The notes: generated by a model not told the origin, from the letters alone. Positions 8,692 through 18,203 are shown, counted from the first letter of the stretch. The stretch is 64,000 nucleotides of DNA from Deltaproteobacteria bacterium IMCC39524 (GCA_029667085.1 JARUHJ010000001.1:1154548-1218547), one strand, 5' to 3'. A program made the numbers and translations.

Positions 8692-9480
8692 TTACTCTCC
8701 CGGGGCAGTGCTCAGTGAAAAATCGTCCAGAGCTCCCAGTTTCAGTTCCTGGCGACCGAGCCAGAATTGAGCGGCGCCAGGGTGGGCCAGTTTAACCCGA
8801 ATTGACTTCTCGACCTCCCAACTCTGCTCCAGGCCGGCGTTCAATTTATATTCACGCGGTTCGTGACCATCCAGGTAGATTATAAGCGAGCTTTCAGTCA
8901 AAGCAAGCATTCTGAGAACAGAACCTTCAGGAGGGACTGTCGGCAAGGAGACTGATTCAGGCGTTTCTTCTGTAACAGCCTTTGTAACCAGGACCCCTTC
9001 AACCTGTTGTGGCAGAGACGTTTGCTTGGGTTTGACAAGTTCATCAGCAGAGCTTTTGAGAGGGGCTCCGGAGTCAAGTAAGATCGGCATAAAATAGAAC
9101 AGAGAACCAAGAGCAAGAACAACAACAAAGCCCAGAACAAAGGCACCCCAGCCACGACCAGATGGAGGTTGAGCTTCAGGCGTCTCTGCAGCTTTGTTAT
9201 CAGGACTGGAATCTGGCAATTGCGCCTGATCGCCTTCCTGAGGAGCATTCAGACGGGCCAAAAGATCATCGCTGTCAAGACCAAGGTGGCGGGCATAAAC
9301 CCTGACAAAACCTGTGACATAAGCTTGTCCCGGAAGGGCTTCGAACTGGCCCTGCTCCATACTTTCCAGGTAAACTTTTCGAATGCGGGTATGCTCTGCG
9401 ACATCCTTGAGAGAATAACCAAGCTGTTCGCGTTTAGACTGCAGTTCCTTGCCCAGGTTTTGTGCAGGATTTGTCATCAT
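8692..9480 (-). CDS. rodZ: RodZ-like transmembrane helix-turn-helix protein
   Basis: 262 residues. Cytoplasmic HTH of the RodZ type at about 10-75 (LGKELQSKREQLGYSLKDVA and LPGQAYVTGFVRVYARHLGLD), a Pro/Gln/Asp-rich linker, one membrane span at about 112-134, and a C-terminal periplasmic beta domain (DUF4115-like) with ESSLIIYLDG and the terminal LGRQELKLGAL region. RodZ links MreB to the envelope and sets rod shape. The start overlaps the PilF-like gene by 4 bp (ATGA), the same neighbour pairing as the pilF-rodZ order of other proteobacteria. Confidence 0.88.
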   Translation of the reverse strand: MMTNPAQNLGKELQSKREQLGYSLKDVAEHTRIRKVYLESMEQGQFEALPGQAYVTGFVRVYARHLGLDSDDLLARLNAPQEGDQAQLPDSSPDNKAAETPEAQPPSGRGWGAFVLGFVVVLALGSLFYFMPILLDSGAPLKSSADELVKPKQTSLPQQVEGVLVTKAVTEETPESVSLPTVPPEGSVLRMLALTESSLIIYLDGHEPREYKLNAGLEQSWEVEKSIRVKLAHPGAAQFWLGRQELKLGALDDFSLSTAPGE

Positions 9481-10238
9481 TCGTCGATTATTTTCAGGTA
9501 TTTGGTGGCTAATCGGGCGGAATCACTCTGTGGATCCAGGCGAATCACCTCTCGGAAAGAGGTTCTGGCCTTATCGGCATCCTTCAGCTTCATGTGAAGC
9601 AGACCCTGCCAGTAATAAGCATCCGTGTATCCTGGAGCCAGTTCCACTGTACGGGTGAACATATCGAGGGCTTCAGCAGGACGATCCTGGTTGTAATAGA
9701 GTTCGCCTAAACGATATGACGCCGGATAATAGCGAGAATTGAGCTCGAGCGCTTTGAGATAAGCACGTTGAGCAGCCGCATAATCCTGCTTCTCGTAGTT
9801 GGCCATGCCGATTCCGGTCCAAGCCACCTCAGGGCGGTCGAAGAGCAAATTGTCCGCAGCCTTACGAAAGGCTTTAATGGCATCGTCATAGCGCTTCATC
9901 GAAAGATAAAGTGAGGCCACGTTGTTATAATACTTGGGATCATTGTCGCTCAGTTCAATGGCTCTCAGAAAGTGCTTTTCCGCGAGTTCATGGGCCTGCT
10001 TCTGCCAGTAAGCCCAAGCCAGGCCATCCTGAATCTCAGGATCTTTGTTGTCGTATTTTTCTGCCTCGAGAAATTCTTTAAGGGCGCCGGTCGGATTCTG
10101 TTCATTCAGTGAAGAGACGCCGAGCATATAATGGTATTCCGACTTTTTACCGACCTCCTGCCTATCTTCTACCGGGACACAGGCGGCCAGAGAAGCGGCA
10201 AAAAAGAGTAACAGAAACCAAATCAGACGGGATTGCAT
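9477..10238 (-). CDS. TPR lipoprotein, PilF/PilW-like
   Basis: 253 residues with a lipoprotein signal (hydrophobic stretch then LAAC, lipidated C20) followed by about five or six tetratricopeptide repeats, including the typical DNKDPEIQDGLAWAYW, DNDPKYYNNVASLYLS and PASYRLGELYYNQ units. By position (next to rodZ, near rlmN and ndk) and architecture it resembles PilF/PilW, the outer-membrane pilotin that helps assemble the type IV pilus secretin. No pilus gene is seen in the window, so a more general envelope role remains possible. Confidence 0.85.
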   Translation of the reverse strand: MQSRLIWFLLLFFAASLAACVPVEDRQEVGKKSEYHYMLGVSSLNEQNPTGALKEFLEAEKYDNKDPEIQDGLAWAYWQKQAHELAEKHFLRAIELSDNDPKYYNNVASLYLSMKRYDDAIKAFRKAADNLLFDRPEVAWTGIGMANYEKQDYAAAQRAYLKALELNSRYYPASYRLGELYYNQDRPAEALDMFTRTVELAPGYTDAYYWQGLLHMKLKDADKARTSFREVIRLDPQSDSARLATKYLKIIDE

Positions 10239-10263
10239 AGCATAGACCTCTCAAATAACACCT

Positions 10264-11004
10264 CTAGAGTGAGGCAAGGATACGACCCACGGTTTCTCTT
10301 AACTTGAGCCGTCGGCGATTCATCTCTTCTGGCGACGGCGGAGTCTTGCGCGCACGCAGACTTGGCCGCTTGGCACGCATCGCCTCGACTGCTGCCAAAA
10401 GGTCATCCACATTCTCAGTGGACTCCGGTTCCTGAGCAACGTGCGGAGGAACATTGTCACTTTGGGCAGGAGTCTTCTTAACCTCCAAACCATTGCTGGC
10501 TTGGTTGGCCGAGGACGCCTTTTTTTCTGGAGAAGGTGCTGACTTGACCGTCTGGACCGGTTCGACAGGGCGCGGTGCGGCCTGCTTATGAGGAGTTGCC
10601 GCCGGAGCGACCTCCTCTTGCTGAGACAAACCGGACTTAAGGGGCAAGGAGGCCCAAAGCATTTCCTGATCAGCCTCATCAAGCAGGTGGAGATCCTGAT
10701 CTGTCATCAGAAAACCCATCGACTCAACCAGGTTCAGTCCCTGATCCAATAGTTTATCGACATTTTGTTCTGGAACAAATTGCGGATCGCTGACGTAGAA
10801 GGCCAGCAAGTGACTTTTGTGTAGATGAAAGACAGCAACAGTACCAACACCGGCCTCAGCCTGATATTGACAGAGGTAGGCACTGGCTTGCTGTGCCGGA
10901 ACACCCGGCAAAGCCAGCTGCACCTCACGCATGGACCGGAAGAGAGCGACAACTTTACTGGCGGGAAGGTTGATTGCATGAATCGATTTATCCCATGTAA
11001 ACAT
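10264..11004 (-). CDS. Hypothetical protein with low-complexity C-terminal half
   Basis: 246 residues that I do not recognise. The N-terminal 130 residues look folded (MFTWDKSIHAINLPASKVV, HLHKSHLLAFYVSD, ESMGFLMTDQDLHLLDEADQ). Residues about 135-210 are rich in P, A, K, S and Q and probably disordered. The C terminus is basic (RAKRPSLRARK then RRRLKLRETVGRILASL). No signal peptide or membrane span. It has a strong AGGAGG ribosome site and sits between the PfkB kinase and the PilF-like lipoprotein. The folded part could bind a partner and the basic tail nucleic acid, but that is speculation. Confidence 0.75.
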   Translation of the reverse strand: MFTWDKSIHAINLPASKVVALFRSMREVQLALPGVPAQQASAYLCQYQAEAGVGTVAVFHLHKSHLLAFYVSDPQFVPEQNVDKLLDQGLNLVESMGFLMTDQDLHLLDEADQEMLWASLPLKSGLSQQEEVAPAATPHKQAAPRPVEPVQTVKSAPSPEKKASSANQASNGLEVKKTPAQSDNVPPHVAQEPESTENVDDLLAAVEAMRAKRPSLRARKTPPSPEEMNRRRLKLRETVGRILASL

Positions 11005-11136
11005 CTAAACCTCCTGCCTTCGCCCTGAGTCCTCTAAATGAGCCCGGAGCACAAGAGTGCATTTGAAACGGTTAAGCCTTTAAGGATAGGCCTGTTCAGT
11101 TGTTCTAGCGTTACGCCGTCAGGCATGTTCCAATTT

Positions 11137-12045
11137 TTACAAGCCTTCGAAGGCGGTCAGGGTCTGAAAACGACGAAAACGATCCTCGACCTCTGACCAA
11201 TTCAGCTTTCGCAATCGATTCAGGCTGAAATCTTCAACGGTAAAAGAAGCCATAACACTGCCAAACACCGTTGCCTTACGAATCGTTTCGTCGGAGAGGT
11301 TGTTGGTCGCAGCCAAATAGCCCATAAAACCGCCAGCAAAGGTATCACCTGCTCCGGTTGGGTCAAAGACTTCTTCAAGAGGATACGCCGGCGCAGAAAA
11401 AATCGAGTGTTCGGTGAAAACCAGAACACCATACTCACCACGTTTTACAACCAGGGTTTTCGGCCCCATCGCCAAAACCGCACGGGACGCCTTGACCAGG
11501 TTGGCTTCATCAGCCAACTGGCGAACCTCTGCTTCATTAATCACAAGGATATCAACGTGGCCGAGAGTGCGGACCAGCGCTTGACGTTTGCCTTCTATCC
11601 AGAAGTTCATCGTGTCACAGGCAATCAGCTTGGGCCGCTCAACCTGGTTCAGCACTTCAAGTTGTAATTCAGGATCAATATTGGCGAGAAAGACATATTC
11701 CGCCTTGCGATAAGATTCCGGCAACTGCGGGTGGAATGTTTCAAATACGTTAAGGTGGGTCTCCAGTGTTTGCGCCTCATTCAGGTCATAACCGTAACGT
11801 CCCTTCCAACGGAACGTCTCGCCCGGACGGGTCTGCAGTCCGGCAAGATCAACACCTCGAGAGCTGAGGAACTCTTTAGGCTCTTCCGGGAAGTCATCGC
11901 CAACAACCGCAACCAACTGAACACCGGTAAAGAAACTGGCGGAGGTCGAAAAATAAGTCGCTGAGCCACCGAGGACGTCATCACCACGGCCAAAAGGGGT
12001 TTCAACACTATCAAAAGCAACAGAACCGATAACTAGAATATCCAT
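11137..12045 (-). CDS. PfkB-family carbohydrate/nucleoside kinase
   Basis: 302 residues of the ribokinase fold. The N-terminal motif is VIGSVAFDSVETPFG with GGSATYFS, and the C-terminal PfkB signature DPTGAGDTFAGGFMGYLA supplies the anion hole and catalytic Asp. The substrate is not determined; the position next to mtnP makes an adenosine- or nucleoside-type substrate reasonable but unproven. The frame is complete and the ATG has an AAGG site. Same strand as mtnP with an 89-bp gap that holds nothing recognisable. Confidence 0.88.
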   Translation of the reverse strand: MDILVIGSVAFDSVETPFGRGDDVLGGSATYFSTSASFFTGVQLVAVVGDDFPEEPKEFLSSRGVDLAGLQTRPGETFRWKGRYGYDLNEAQTLETHLNVFETFHPQLPESYRKAEYVFLANIDPELQLEVLNQVERPKLIACDTMNFWIEGKRQALVRTLGHVDILVINEAEVRQLADEANLVKASRAVLAMGPKTLVVKRGEYGVLVFTEHSIFSAPAYPLEEVFDPTGAGDTFAGGFMGYLAATNNLSDETIRKATVFGSVMASFTVEDFSLNRLRKLNWSEVEDRFRRFQTLTAFEGL

Positions 12046-12134
12046 GAGAGCCTTTCATGATCATTTTGTCTGAAATAACAGTAATTTATCATTTAAGCAA
12101 ATCTAACAACTTTTAGCAATGCTCGTCATCGCCT

Positions 12135-13001
12135 CTAATCAAGATATTTGCCGAGGAGCAAGTCAAGATTATTGCGGGTTTGTTCCGGGATCGTTGCAGG
12201 ATCAGTCATAATAGCAAACTGCAGTGAGTCTCCGCAGGAACAGCCGGCATCAGAGGCGAGGGAAGAGACGGCTTCTTTAATGATATTACGCGCCATGGCA
12301 ACGTTCTGCTTAATAATGGCCAGAACAGCCTCGACAGTCACGTCATCGTGACCTTCGTACCAGCAGTCGTAATCCGTTGCCAGGGCGACGGTGCCGTAGC
12401 AAATTTCAGCCTCACGTGCCAGCCGTGCCTCAGGGATATTGGTCATGCCGATGATATCGACACCCCAGGAACGATAAATTTTCGACTCGGCACGCGTAGA
12501 GAAGTTGGGCCCTTCGATACAGACGTAAGTCCCCCCCTTATGTACCGTCGCGCCGGCACGCTGCCCGGCTTCCACCAGCACGTCGCATAACTCAGGGCAG
12601 ACCGGGTCGGCAAACTGAACGTGCCCGGTGACACCCTTGCCGAAAAAGGTTGATGCGCGTTTGCCCTGGGTCCGATCGAAGAATTGATCCGGGATCACGA
12701 TGTGCCCGGGCACGATCTCTTCTTTCATACTGCCAACGGCGGAGACAGAGATAATCCTCTGCACACCGAGTTTTTTCATGCCATAAATATTTGCGCGATA
12801 AGGGACTTCCGAAGGCAGGAACCGATGTCCACGCCCGTGCCGTGGCAAGAAGACCATCTTCACATCACCGAGCATCCCGGTGATAAAGGCATCGCTCGGC
12901 TCACCAAAAGGAGTCTCGAGTCGAACCTCTTCGATATTTGTAAGCCCTTCGATTTCGTAAAGACCGCTGCCTCCGATTACGCCAATTGTCATCTGTTGCA
13001 T
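12135..13001 (-). CDS. mtnP: S-methyl-5-thioadenosine phosphorylase
   Basis: Cleaves methylthioadenosine to adenine and methylthioribose-1-phosphate in methionine salvage. 288 residues from the ATG at 12999-13001, supported by GGAGG 9 nt upstream. Motifs: GVIGGSGLYEIEGL, FLPRHGRGHRFLPSEVPYRAN, SAVGSMKEE, CIEGPNFSTRAESKIY, and GMTNIPEARLAREAEICY. The open frame runs on to 13076, but that extension is only translated heptanucleotide repeat. The tract starts 25 bp upstream of the start codon, so repeat number changes the promoter-to-start distance. Confidence 0.94.
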   Translation of the reverse strand: MQQMTIGVIGGSGLYEIEGLTNIEEVRLETPFGEPSDAFITGMLGDVKMVFLPRHGRGHRFLPSEVPYRANIYGMKKLGVQRIISVSAVGSMKEEIVPGHIVIPDQFFDRTQGKRASTFFGKGVTGHVQFADPVCPELCDVLVEAGQRAGATVHKGGTYVCIEGPNFSTRAESKIYRSWGVDIIGMTNIPEARLAREAEICYGTVALATDYDCWYEGHDDVTVEAVLAIIKQNVAMARNIIKEAVSSLASDAGCSCGDSLQFAIMTDPATIPEQTRNNLDLLLGKYLD

Positions 13002-13025
13002 GGTTCTATCCTCCAAAGTTAATTC

Positions 13026-13074
13026 AAGCTGTAAGCTGTAAGCTGTAAGCTGTAAGCTGTAAGCTGTAAGCTGC
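13026..13074. repeat. Heptanucleotide tandem repeat (AAGCTGT x7)
   Basis: Six perfect units of AAGCTGT from 13026 to 13067 and a seventh ending in C. It lies in the 5-prime region of mtnP. Degenerate inverted copies (CTTACAGCTTAAAGCTTATCG) occur at about 13122-13144, so the whole rlmN-mtnP gap can form a long imperfect hairpin. Confidence 0.92.
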
Positions 13075-13145
13075 AAAAGTCTGAGCCTGCAAAGACCACC
13101 TTGTCAACAGTCTTGAGTTTTTTCTTACAGCTTAAAGCTTATCGC

Positions 13146-14216
13146 TTACGGCTGTCCTTCAAGCTTCCCTTTGAGCTGGCCACAGGCGGCCGAGATATCC
13201 TGTCCCTTGCCTGCCCTGCGAATGGCGACAATTTGTCGGTCCAGAAGATAGGTTTGGAAGCTGCGAATCGCCTGCTCGTCCGGCGCTTTAAATTCTGAGC
13301 CAGCATGCTCATTGAATGGGATCAGGTTCACTTTGCCTTTGATCCCATGAAGCAGCTTGACCAGTCGCCTGGCATCCGCCTGGCTGTCGTTGACTCCACG
13401 GATCAGGATATATTCAAAGGTGATCCGTTGATGGGGGGGCAACGGGAATTGACGACAGGCCTTCATCAGTTCCGCTAACGGATAGCGTCGATTGACCGGC
13501 ATCAACTGATCACGGACTTCGTCCGTCGTCGCATTAAGAGAGACGGCGAGACCAACCTTGATACGACGACCAAGTTCAAGCATTTCCGGAACCAGCCCGC
13601 AGGTAGAGAGCGTTATCCTGCGAGTACCGTAATCAAAACCGGTCGGGGCGTAAAGGATTTCCAGTGCCGTGACGACATTGTCAAGGTTATGAAGCGGCTC
13701 TCCCATCCCCATCAGGACAATATTGTTGACAGTGAAGTCCTTGCGTACAGCACAAACCTGATTGACAATTTCGCCGGCGCTCAAGTTTCTCTCCAAACCA
13801 AAAGTTCCGGTGAGACAGAAAGAGCACTGCATGGCACAGCCAACCTGGGTGGAGATACACAAGGTGTTGCGGTCACCTTCCATAGGGATCAGGACGGTTT
13901 CCACGCTCTTGCCGTCATCCAGGCGAAAAAGAAACTTGCGTGTGCCATCCGTGCTGACCTCGACAGCCTCCTCGGAGAAGGTCGAAATAGTCGCACGGCG
14001 GGCAAGGTCCTCACGGAAATCTTTGGCCAGATCGGTCATCGCGGAGAAATCTGTAACATTGCGCTGATAGATCCAACGCAAGATCTGCACGGCCCGGAAC
14101 TTTTCCTTACCCATTCCCGACAAAAATTCGACAAGCGCGTCTGGGCTCAAGTCTTTAAGATCAACACGTTGATCATTTTCTGGCATTTCATTCAAGGAGT
14201 AAAACCTGTTCAACAT
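13146..14216 (-). CDS. rlmN: Dual-specificity 23S rRNA/tRNA (adenine-C2) methyltransferase RlmN
   Basis: Radical-SAM enzyme that methylates A2503 of 23S rRNA and A37 of some tRNAs. The [4Fe-4S] cysteines are C127, C131 and C134 in GCAMQCSFC, followed by [18 protein letters not shown], the GMGEPLHN loop and [10 protein letters not shown]. The mechanistic cysteines are present near AACGQL at the C terminus. 356 residues is normal. No clear ribosome site precedes the first ATG; the ATG at residue 11 is an alternative. It is separated from ndk by a strong terminator. Confidence 0.95.
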   Translation of the reverse strand: MLNRFYSLNEMPENDQRVDLKDLSPDALVEFLSGMGKEKFRAVQILRWIYQRNVTDFSAMTDLAKDFREDLARRATISTFSEEAVEVSTDGTRKFLFRLDDGKSVETVLIPMEGDRNTLCISTQVGCAMQCSFCLTGTFGLERNLSAGEIVNQVCAVRKDFTVNNIVLMGMGEPLHNLDNVVTALEILYAPTGFDYGTRRITLSTCGLVPEMLELGRRIKVGLAVSLNATTDEVRDQLMPVNRRYPLAELMKACRQFPLPPHQRITFEYILIRGVNDSQADARRLVKLLHGIKGKVNLIPFNEHAGSEFKAPDEQAIRSFQTYLLDRQIVAIRRAGKGQDISAACGQLKGKLEGQP

Positions 14217-14276
14217 AATTTATAACGAGAAAGGGTTCGGGCAAGTTTCTCAAGAGGCACCTCAATACTTGACTGC

Positions 14277-14312
14277 AAAAAAACGAAGCCCCTCGGATTG
14301 TACCGAAGGGCT
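14277..14312 (-). terminator. Intrinsic terminator of ndk
   Basis: On the minus strand AGCCCCTTCGG (14302-14312) pairs with CCGAGGGGCT (14287-14296) around TACAAT with a one-base bulge, followed by seven T. It sits between ndk and rlmN. Confidence 0.9.
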
Positions 14313-14346
14313 CCTGGTGACTCAAGTCTTTCCTCGTTGGCAGAGC

Positions 14347-14760
14347 TTAAAGAAGCTCCAGGCCCGAGAAGAAATAAGGGATTTCGAACGCTGCGGTTTC
14401 AGGGGCATCGGAACCATGAGTTGCATTCTCGCCAATGCTGGTACCGAACTCCTTGCGCATTGTGCCTTCTGCAGCTTCAGCCGGGTTAGTTGCCCCCATC
14501 AGATCACGCCATTTGAGGATCGCACCTTCGGCTTCAAGAGTCATGACAACACAGGGGCCACTGCTCATAAAGTCGGTCAATTCGCCGAAGAAAGGACGTT
14601 CCTTGTGGACATAGTAAAAACCTTCAGCCTCGACCTTGCTCATATAGAGCTTCTTGATGCCAACGACCTTGAAACCTTCTGCATAAATACGGGCGAGAAT
14701 TTTGCCAGCGTTACCGGCTGCGAATGCATCGGGCTTGATGATTGCGAATGTGCGTTCCAT
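14347..14760 (-). CDS. ndk: Nucleoside diphosphate kinase
   Basis: Transfers the gamma phosphate between nucleoside tri- and diphosphates through a phosphohistidine. 137 residues from [13 protein letters not shown], the start chosen because GGAGG lies 8 nt upstream; an in-frame ATG four codons earlier overlaps that site. The active-site histidine is in [13 protein letters not shown], and [15 protein letters not shown] is the usual substrate-binding loop. Complete and of standard length. Followed by its own terminator. Confidence 0.96.
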   Translation of the reverse strand: MERTFAIIKPDAFAAGNAGKILARIYAEGFKVVGIKKLYMSKVEAEGFYYVHKERPFFGELTDFMSSGPCVVMTLEAEGAILKWRDLMGATNPAEAAEGTMRKEFGTSIGENATHGSDAPETAAFEIPYFFSGLELL

Positions 14761-14918
14761 AATATCCTCCAATAGAGATTAATGAGTTAATTAAGCCTCG
14801 CGCTTTTAACATCGAAAACGACAAAAGTCAAGATTCTCCAGGCAAAAGACTTTGATTCTGAAGACCGGTCTTCGAGGAGCTCGAAACTCACAGTCATAGG
14901 CGAGAAGTCAATGCGCTG

Positions 14919-15956
14919 TTATGAGAGATGAGTTTTGATCATTGCGAAGACGGTGTCGACCGGAATACTTAAACCGCACTCTGTATCAAGCTCGCAGGTT
15001 TTACGAAGACACGCAGAACAATCCATCGCTGTCGAGACATGGCTGTGGTTGCTGCCTCGCGGTGCATTGCGCTTGGGATCAGTCACTCGGAAGATCGACA
15101 GCGTCGAGGTGCCGACCGCAGCCGCAATATGAATCGGCCCGGTATCACTGCCAACGACCAGGTCAGCTCTGGCCAATAATGCAGTCAAGTCTTTCAGGCT
15201 ACCCCGGGGCCAGACAAGAGCCCTGTTGTTGCAAGCCCGCTGAATGCTCTGCACGGCAGAAAGTTCCTGGTCATTGCCCCAGGTAAGGACAGGCTTGATT
15301 CCAAGCTCATCGATCAGCTTGTTAGCCAAAGCTTGCCATGAGATCAATGGCCAGTGTTTGGTCACCCAGGTTGTACCATAATGCAGAACAACCAACGGTG
15401 AACCGGAAAAGTTTTCCGCATTCAGCTTTTGAACCACCTGCATGGCCGCAGCATCGCTAACCGGAAGTGGCCCGGCATTGATTATTTCAGTGCCGTCAGG
15501 AAAAGCCGTTTTGGCGATTGCGAGTGATCGATCCGTCACGTGATAGTCATTCGCGCTGAGCGGGACCTTACGGTTGGTCGCCAGCAAGTTAAGACTTTCC
15601 CTGACGCCCCCCCGGTCAAAGCCAAAGCGCAGCGGCGCTCCCGAGGAGAGTGTGAACATGGCACTCTTGGCATTCCCCTGCAGGTCGAGCACACAATCGT
15701 AGCGACTCTTACGAACGTCCCTGATGATCGAGAGCACTCCATGAAGAGAGGCCTTCACTCCAGACTTGCGCCAGGCCCTGGTGTCGATTCGATAAAGGTT
15801 GTCTATCAGTGGATGATCATCAAGAAACGGGGAGAAAGATTGCTCAACCAGCCAATCAATCTGCATATCTGGATCTGCACTTTTCAGATAAGCCAGAACA
15901 GGCAAAGCATGGACAACATCACCAAGGGCGCTGACTTTAACGATCAGGACTTTCAT
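14919..15956 (-). CDS. waaC: Lipopolysaccharide heptosyltransferase I
   Basis: GT9-family ADP-heptose transferase adding the first heptose to KDO of the inner core; cytosolic face of the inner membrane. 345 residues with the N-terminal MKVLIVKVSALGDVVHALPV, DWLVEQSFSPFL, the acceptor region, and the nucleotide-binding DLVVGSDTGPIHIAAAVGT. The cysteine pair in CSACLRKTCELDTEC near the end is common in this family. It stands alone with about 190 bp of non-coding sequence upstream. Confidence 0.92.
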   Translation of the reverse strand: MKVLIVKVSALGDVVHALPVLAYLKSADPDMQIDWLVEQSFSPFLDDHPLIDNLYRIDTRAWRKSGVKASLHGVLSIIRDVRKSRYDCVLDLQGNAKSAMFTLSSGAPLRFGFDRGGVRESLNLLATNRKVPLSANDYHVTDRSLAIAKTAFPDGTEIINAGPLPVSDAAAMQVVQKLNAENFSGSPLVVLHYGTTWVTKHWPLISWQALANKLIDELGIKPVLTWGNDQELSAVQSIQRACNNRALVWPRGSLKDLTALLARADLVVGSDTGPIHIAAAVGTSTLSIFRVTDPKRNAPRGSNHSHVSTAMDCSACLRKTCELDTECGLSIPVDTVFAMIKTHLS

Positions 15957-16149
15957 AAAGCAATACCCGGAGGTTCCCTGGTGAAGACTGGACAGACATA
16001 ACGTGCAGACAGCACAATCGTTGGCTCGGCAGGTATGTTATTCAGCCCAAGAATTTTGAATAGTTTTAACAGTTTGCCTAAGGTTTGCGCTTTTAGCACC
16101 GAGCGTTCGAAAAGTCAAGATGCGCACAAACTACGACGGGGAAGCAACC

Positions 16150-17385
16150 TTACAACTTAACTGTCGGAGGTTCCTTATCAACGACCTTCTCAACCTCAGA
16201 GACCGTTGCTTTTCTTACAGGCATGGAGAGGATAAAATACCCGGCAAGACCGGCCAGAAGAGAACCGGTGAGAATGCCAAGTCGATGCGTCGACAGATAG
16301 GCCACCGCATCTCCACCGGTATGTTCAAAAGCCAGTCCGCCGACAAAAAGACTCATGGTAAAACCAATTCCGCATAGGGCCGCGACCCCAAGGATGTGTT
16401 GATTTGCAGCCCCTTCCGGAAGCTTGGCAAAACCCATCTTTATGGCTGCCATTGAGAAACCATAGACACCGACCAACTTGCCGACAATCAGCCCCAGCAT
16501 AATGCCTAATGGAACAGGATGAAAAAGATCAGAGATCTCCATACCGGAGAGAGAAATCCCGGCGTTGGCAAAAGCAAAGACAGGCAGGATCATAAAACTG
16601 ACCCAAGGTGCCAGACTGTGTTCAAGATCTTCAAGGGGAGACTCCTCAGGCTTGTCTTTTTTATGCAGAGGAATAGCAAAAGCCAGGGCGACCCCGGCAA
16701 GGGTTGCATGAACTCCAGATTTGAGCACAAAGATCCAGAGAAAAGCCCCGACCCAGATGTAAGGAGCGAGACTTTCAACTCGCAGACGATTGAACACGAA
16801 AAGAACCAGCAGACAGATGTGAGATAGGACGATCATGCTAATGGAGAGATCACCCGAATAGAACAGAGCGATGATGACAATGGCACCCAGGTCATCCATG
16901 ATTGCAAGGGCGAGCAGGAAGATCTTCAGCGAAGAGGGCACCCGATCTCCGAGCAGAGCCAGGATACCAAGAGCAAAAGCGATATCAGTAGCGGCCGGAA
17001 TCGCCCAACCGTTAAGCGCAGTTGAGTCGCCAAGGTTGATCAGAACATAGACAAGAGCAGGCACAACCATGCCACCAAGGGCGGCTATTCCAGGGAGGAT
17101 GATCTGGGCGCGACTGGAGAGTTGGCCAACCAGAACTTCACGTTTAACCTCAAGACCGATCAGGAGGAAGAACACGGCCATCAGGCCGTCATTGATCCAG
17201 AGCAGAAGGGGTTTGGCGATATGGATCTGGCGTCCCAGGCGAACTTCCAGGGGGGTCTCGAGAAAGAAGTCGTAGAGGGTGTGTAGAGGCGTATTGGCAA
17301 AAATCATCGCCAGCAGAGTGGCACCCATGAGCAGGATACCTACTGCGGAGTCTTTCTTCAAGAATGCTTTTATGTTTTCATTCAC
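16150..17385 (-). CDS. nhaA: Na+/H+ antiporter NhaA
   Basis: Inner-membrane sodium-proton antiporter with about 12 spans. 411 residues from a GTG start preceded by AGGGGG. The central motif LALAIMDDLGAIVIIALFY contains the two aspartates equivalent to E. coli D163-D164 that bind Na+. The GLEVKREVLVG pH-sensor region and NGWAIPAATDIAFALGILALLG are also clear. The cytosolic tail ends with acidic and lysine residues. It lies downstream of the leuD terminator and is probably separately transcribed. Confidence 0.95.
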   Translation of the reverse strand: MNENIKAFLKKDSAVGILLMGATLLAMIFANTPLHTLYDFFLETPLEVRLGRQIHIAKPLLLWINDGLMAVFFLLIGLEVKREVLVGQLSSRAQIILPGIAALGGMVVPALVYVLINLGDSTALNGWAIPAATDIAFALGILALLGDRVPSSLKIFLLALAIMDDLGAIVIIALFYSGDLSISMIVLSHICLLVLFVFNRLRVESLAPYIWVGAFLWIFVLKSGVHATLAGVALAFAIPLHKKDKPEESPLEDLEHSLAPWVSFMILPVFAFANAGISLSGMEISDLFHPVPLGIMLGLIVGKLVGVYGFSMAAIKMGFAKLPEGAANQHILGVAALCGIGFTMSLFVGGLAFEHTGGDAVAYLSTHRLGILTGSLLAGLAGYFILSMPVRKATVSEVEKVVDKEPPTVKL

Positions 17386-17460
17386 AGCACTTCCCCCTTG
17401 ACGAAAAATACAATGGTTGAATTATAGATGAAAATCATCAGATTGCGAGGGCGACATATC

Positions 17461-17500
17461 AAAACACAAAAGCGGGAACAGAAAAAATTCTGTTCCCGCT
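17461..17500 (-). terminator. Intrinsic terminator after leuD
   Basis: A perfect 13-bp stem (17471-17483 with 17488-17500, arms AGCGGGAACAGAA) around a 4-nt loop. On the minus strand it is followed by a T-rich tail. It ends the leuA-leuC-leuD transcript. Confidence 0.85.
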
Positions 17501-17560
17501 TGCAAAGAAGAAGCAACGACTCCACAGCTTAATCCTGCTAACGGGTATGTCGTCTAAACC

Positions 17561-18097
17561 TCAGTAACGCGCGTCAGCGTATTCAACCCAGCCGCCGGCC
17601 TGAACCAGAGCCTTGTCAAAAAGACTGATTTCAAACGCAAACGACTTTTCCTGGCCATTGCCTTTGGCAACCACCTTCTGCTCCTGAAGTTGCACCTGAA
17701 TATCAACCGCACCCTTTGCATCTTTCTCAAGAGCCATCAGTGCGTCGATGTCTGCCTTCGGCAGTTCGATTGCCAGCATACCGCAATTGAACATGTTCTG
17801 GCGAAAGATCCTTGCATAGCTCTCGGCAATCACCGTGTGGATGTCATTGACCTCAAACACCCAGGGCGCATGCTCACGGGATGAGCCACAGCCGAAGTTC
17901 TCACGGGTTACGACCACGCGGGCATTTTTCAAGACCTCGCCATTGGCATCAAACCCTTCCAGCTTAAGGTCCTCCAGGCAATAAGGCTTAAGAGCCTCCT
18001 TGGTAACCTCAGTCAGGTACTTGGCCGGGATAATTTCATCTGTATTAATATCAGAACGGTCGAGGACGATCGTCGGACCGCCAAATGTTTTCTTCAT
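17561..18097 (-). CDS. leuD: 3-isopropylmalate dehydratase small subunit
   Basis: Small subunit of isopropylmalate isomerase, leucine synthesis. 178 residues with DRSDINTDEIIPAKYLTEV (the YLT form shared with the archaeal-type homoaconitase group) and the swivelling-domain motif NFGCGSSREHAPW. GGAG lies 7 nt before the ATG. It lies 106 bp after leuC and is followed by a strong terminator. leuB is not in the window. Confidence 0.93.
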   Translation of the reverse strand: MKKTFGGPTIVLDRSDINTDEIIPAKYLTEVTKEALKPYCLEDLKLEGFDANGEVLKNARVVVTRENFGCGSSREHAPWVFEVNDIHTVIAESYARIFRQNMFNCGMLAIELPKADIDALMALEKDAKGAVDIQVQLQEQKVVAKGNGQEKSFAFEISLFDKALVQAGGWVEYADARY

Positions 18098-18203
18098 CTT
18101 AAGACTCCCTTATCGAGAACAATCTCCCTGTCACTTGCAACAGGCTTAATCACGATGAAGCAGAAGATTATTTCAACTTCGTGTTCACCGTGGTGAATAG
18201 CGC

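Noticed and set aside
13026..13074. CRISPR array
   Set aside because: Seven-bp units without spacers; no cas genes anywhere in the window.
13002..13076. N-terminal extension of MtnP (repeated QLTAYSL)
   Set aside because: It is translated heptanucleotide repeat; the proper ATG with GGAGG is at 13001.
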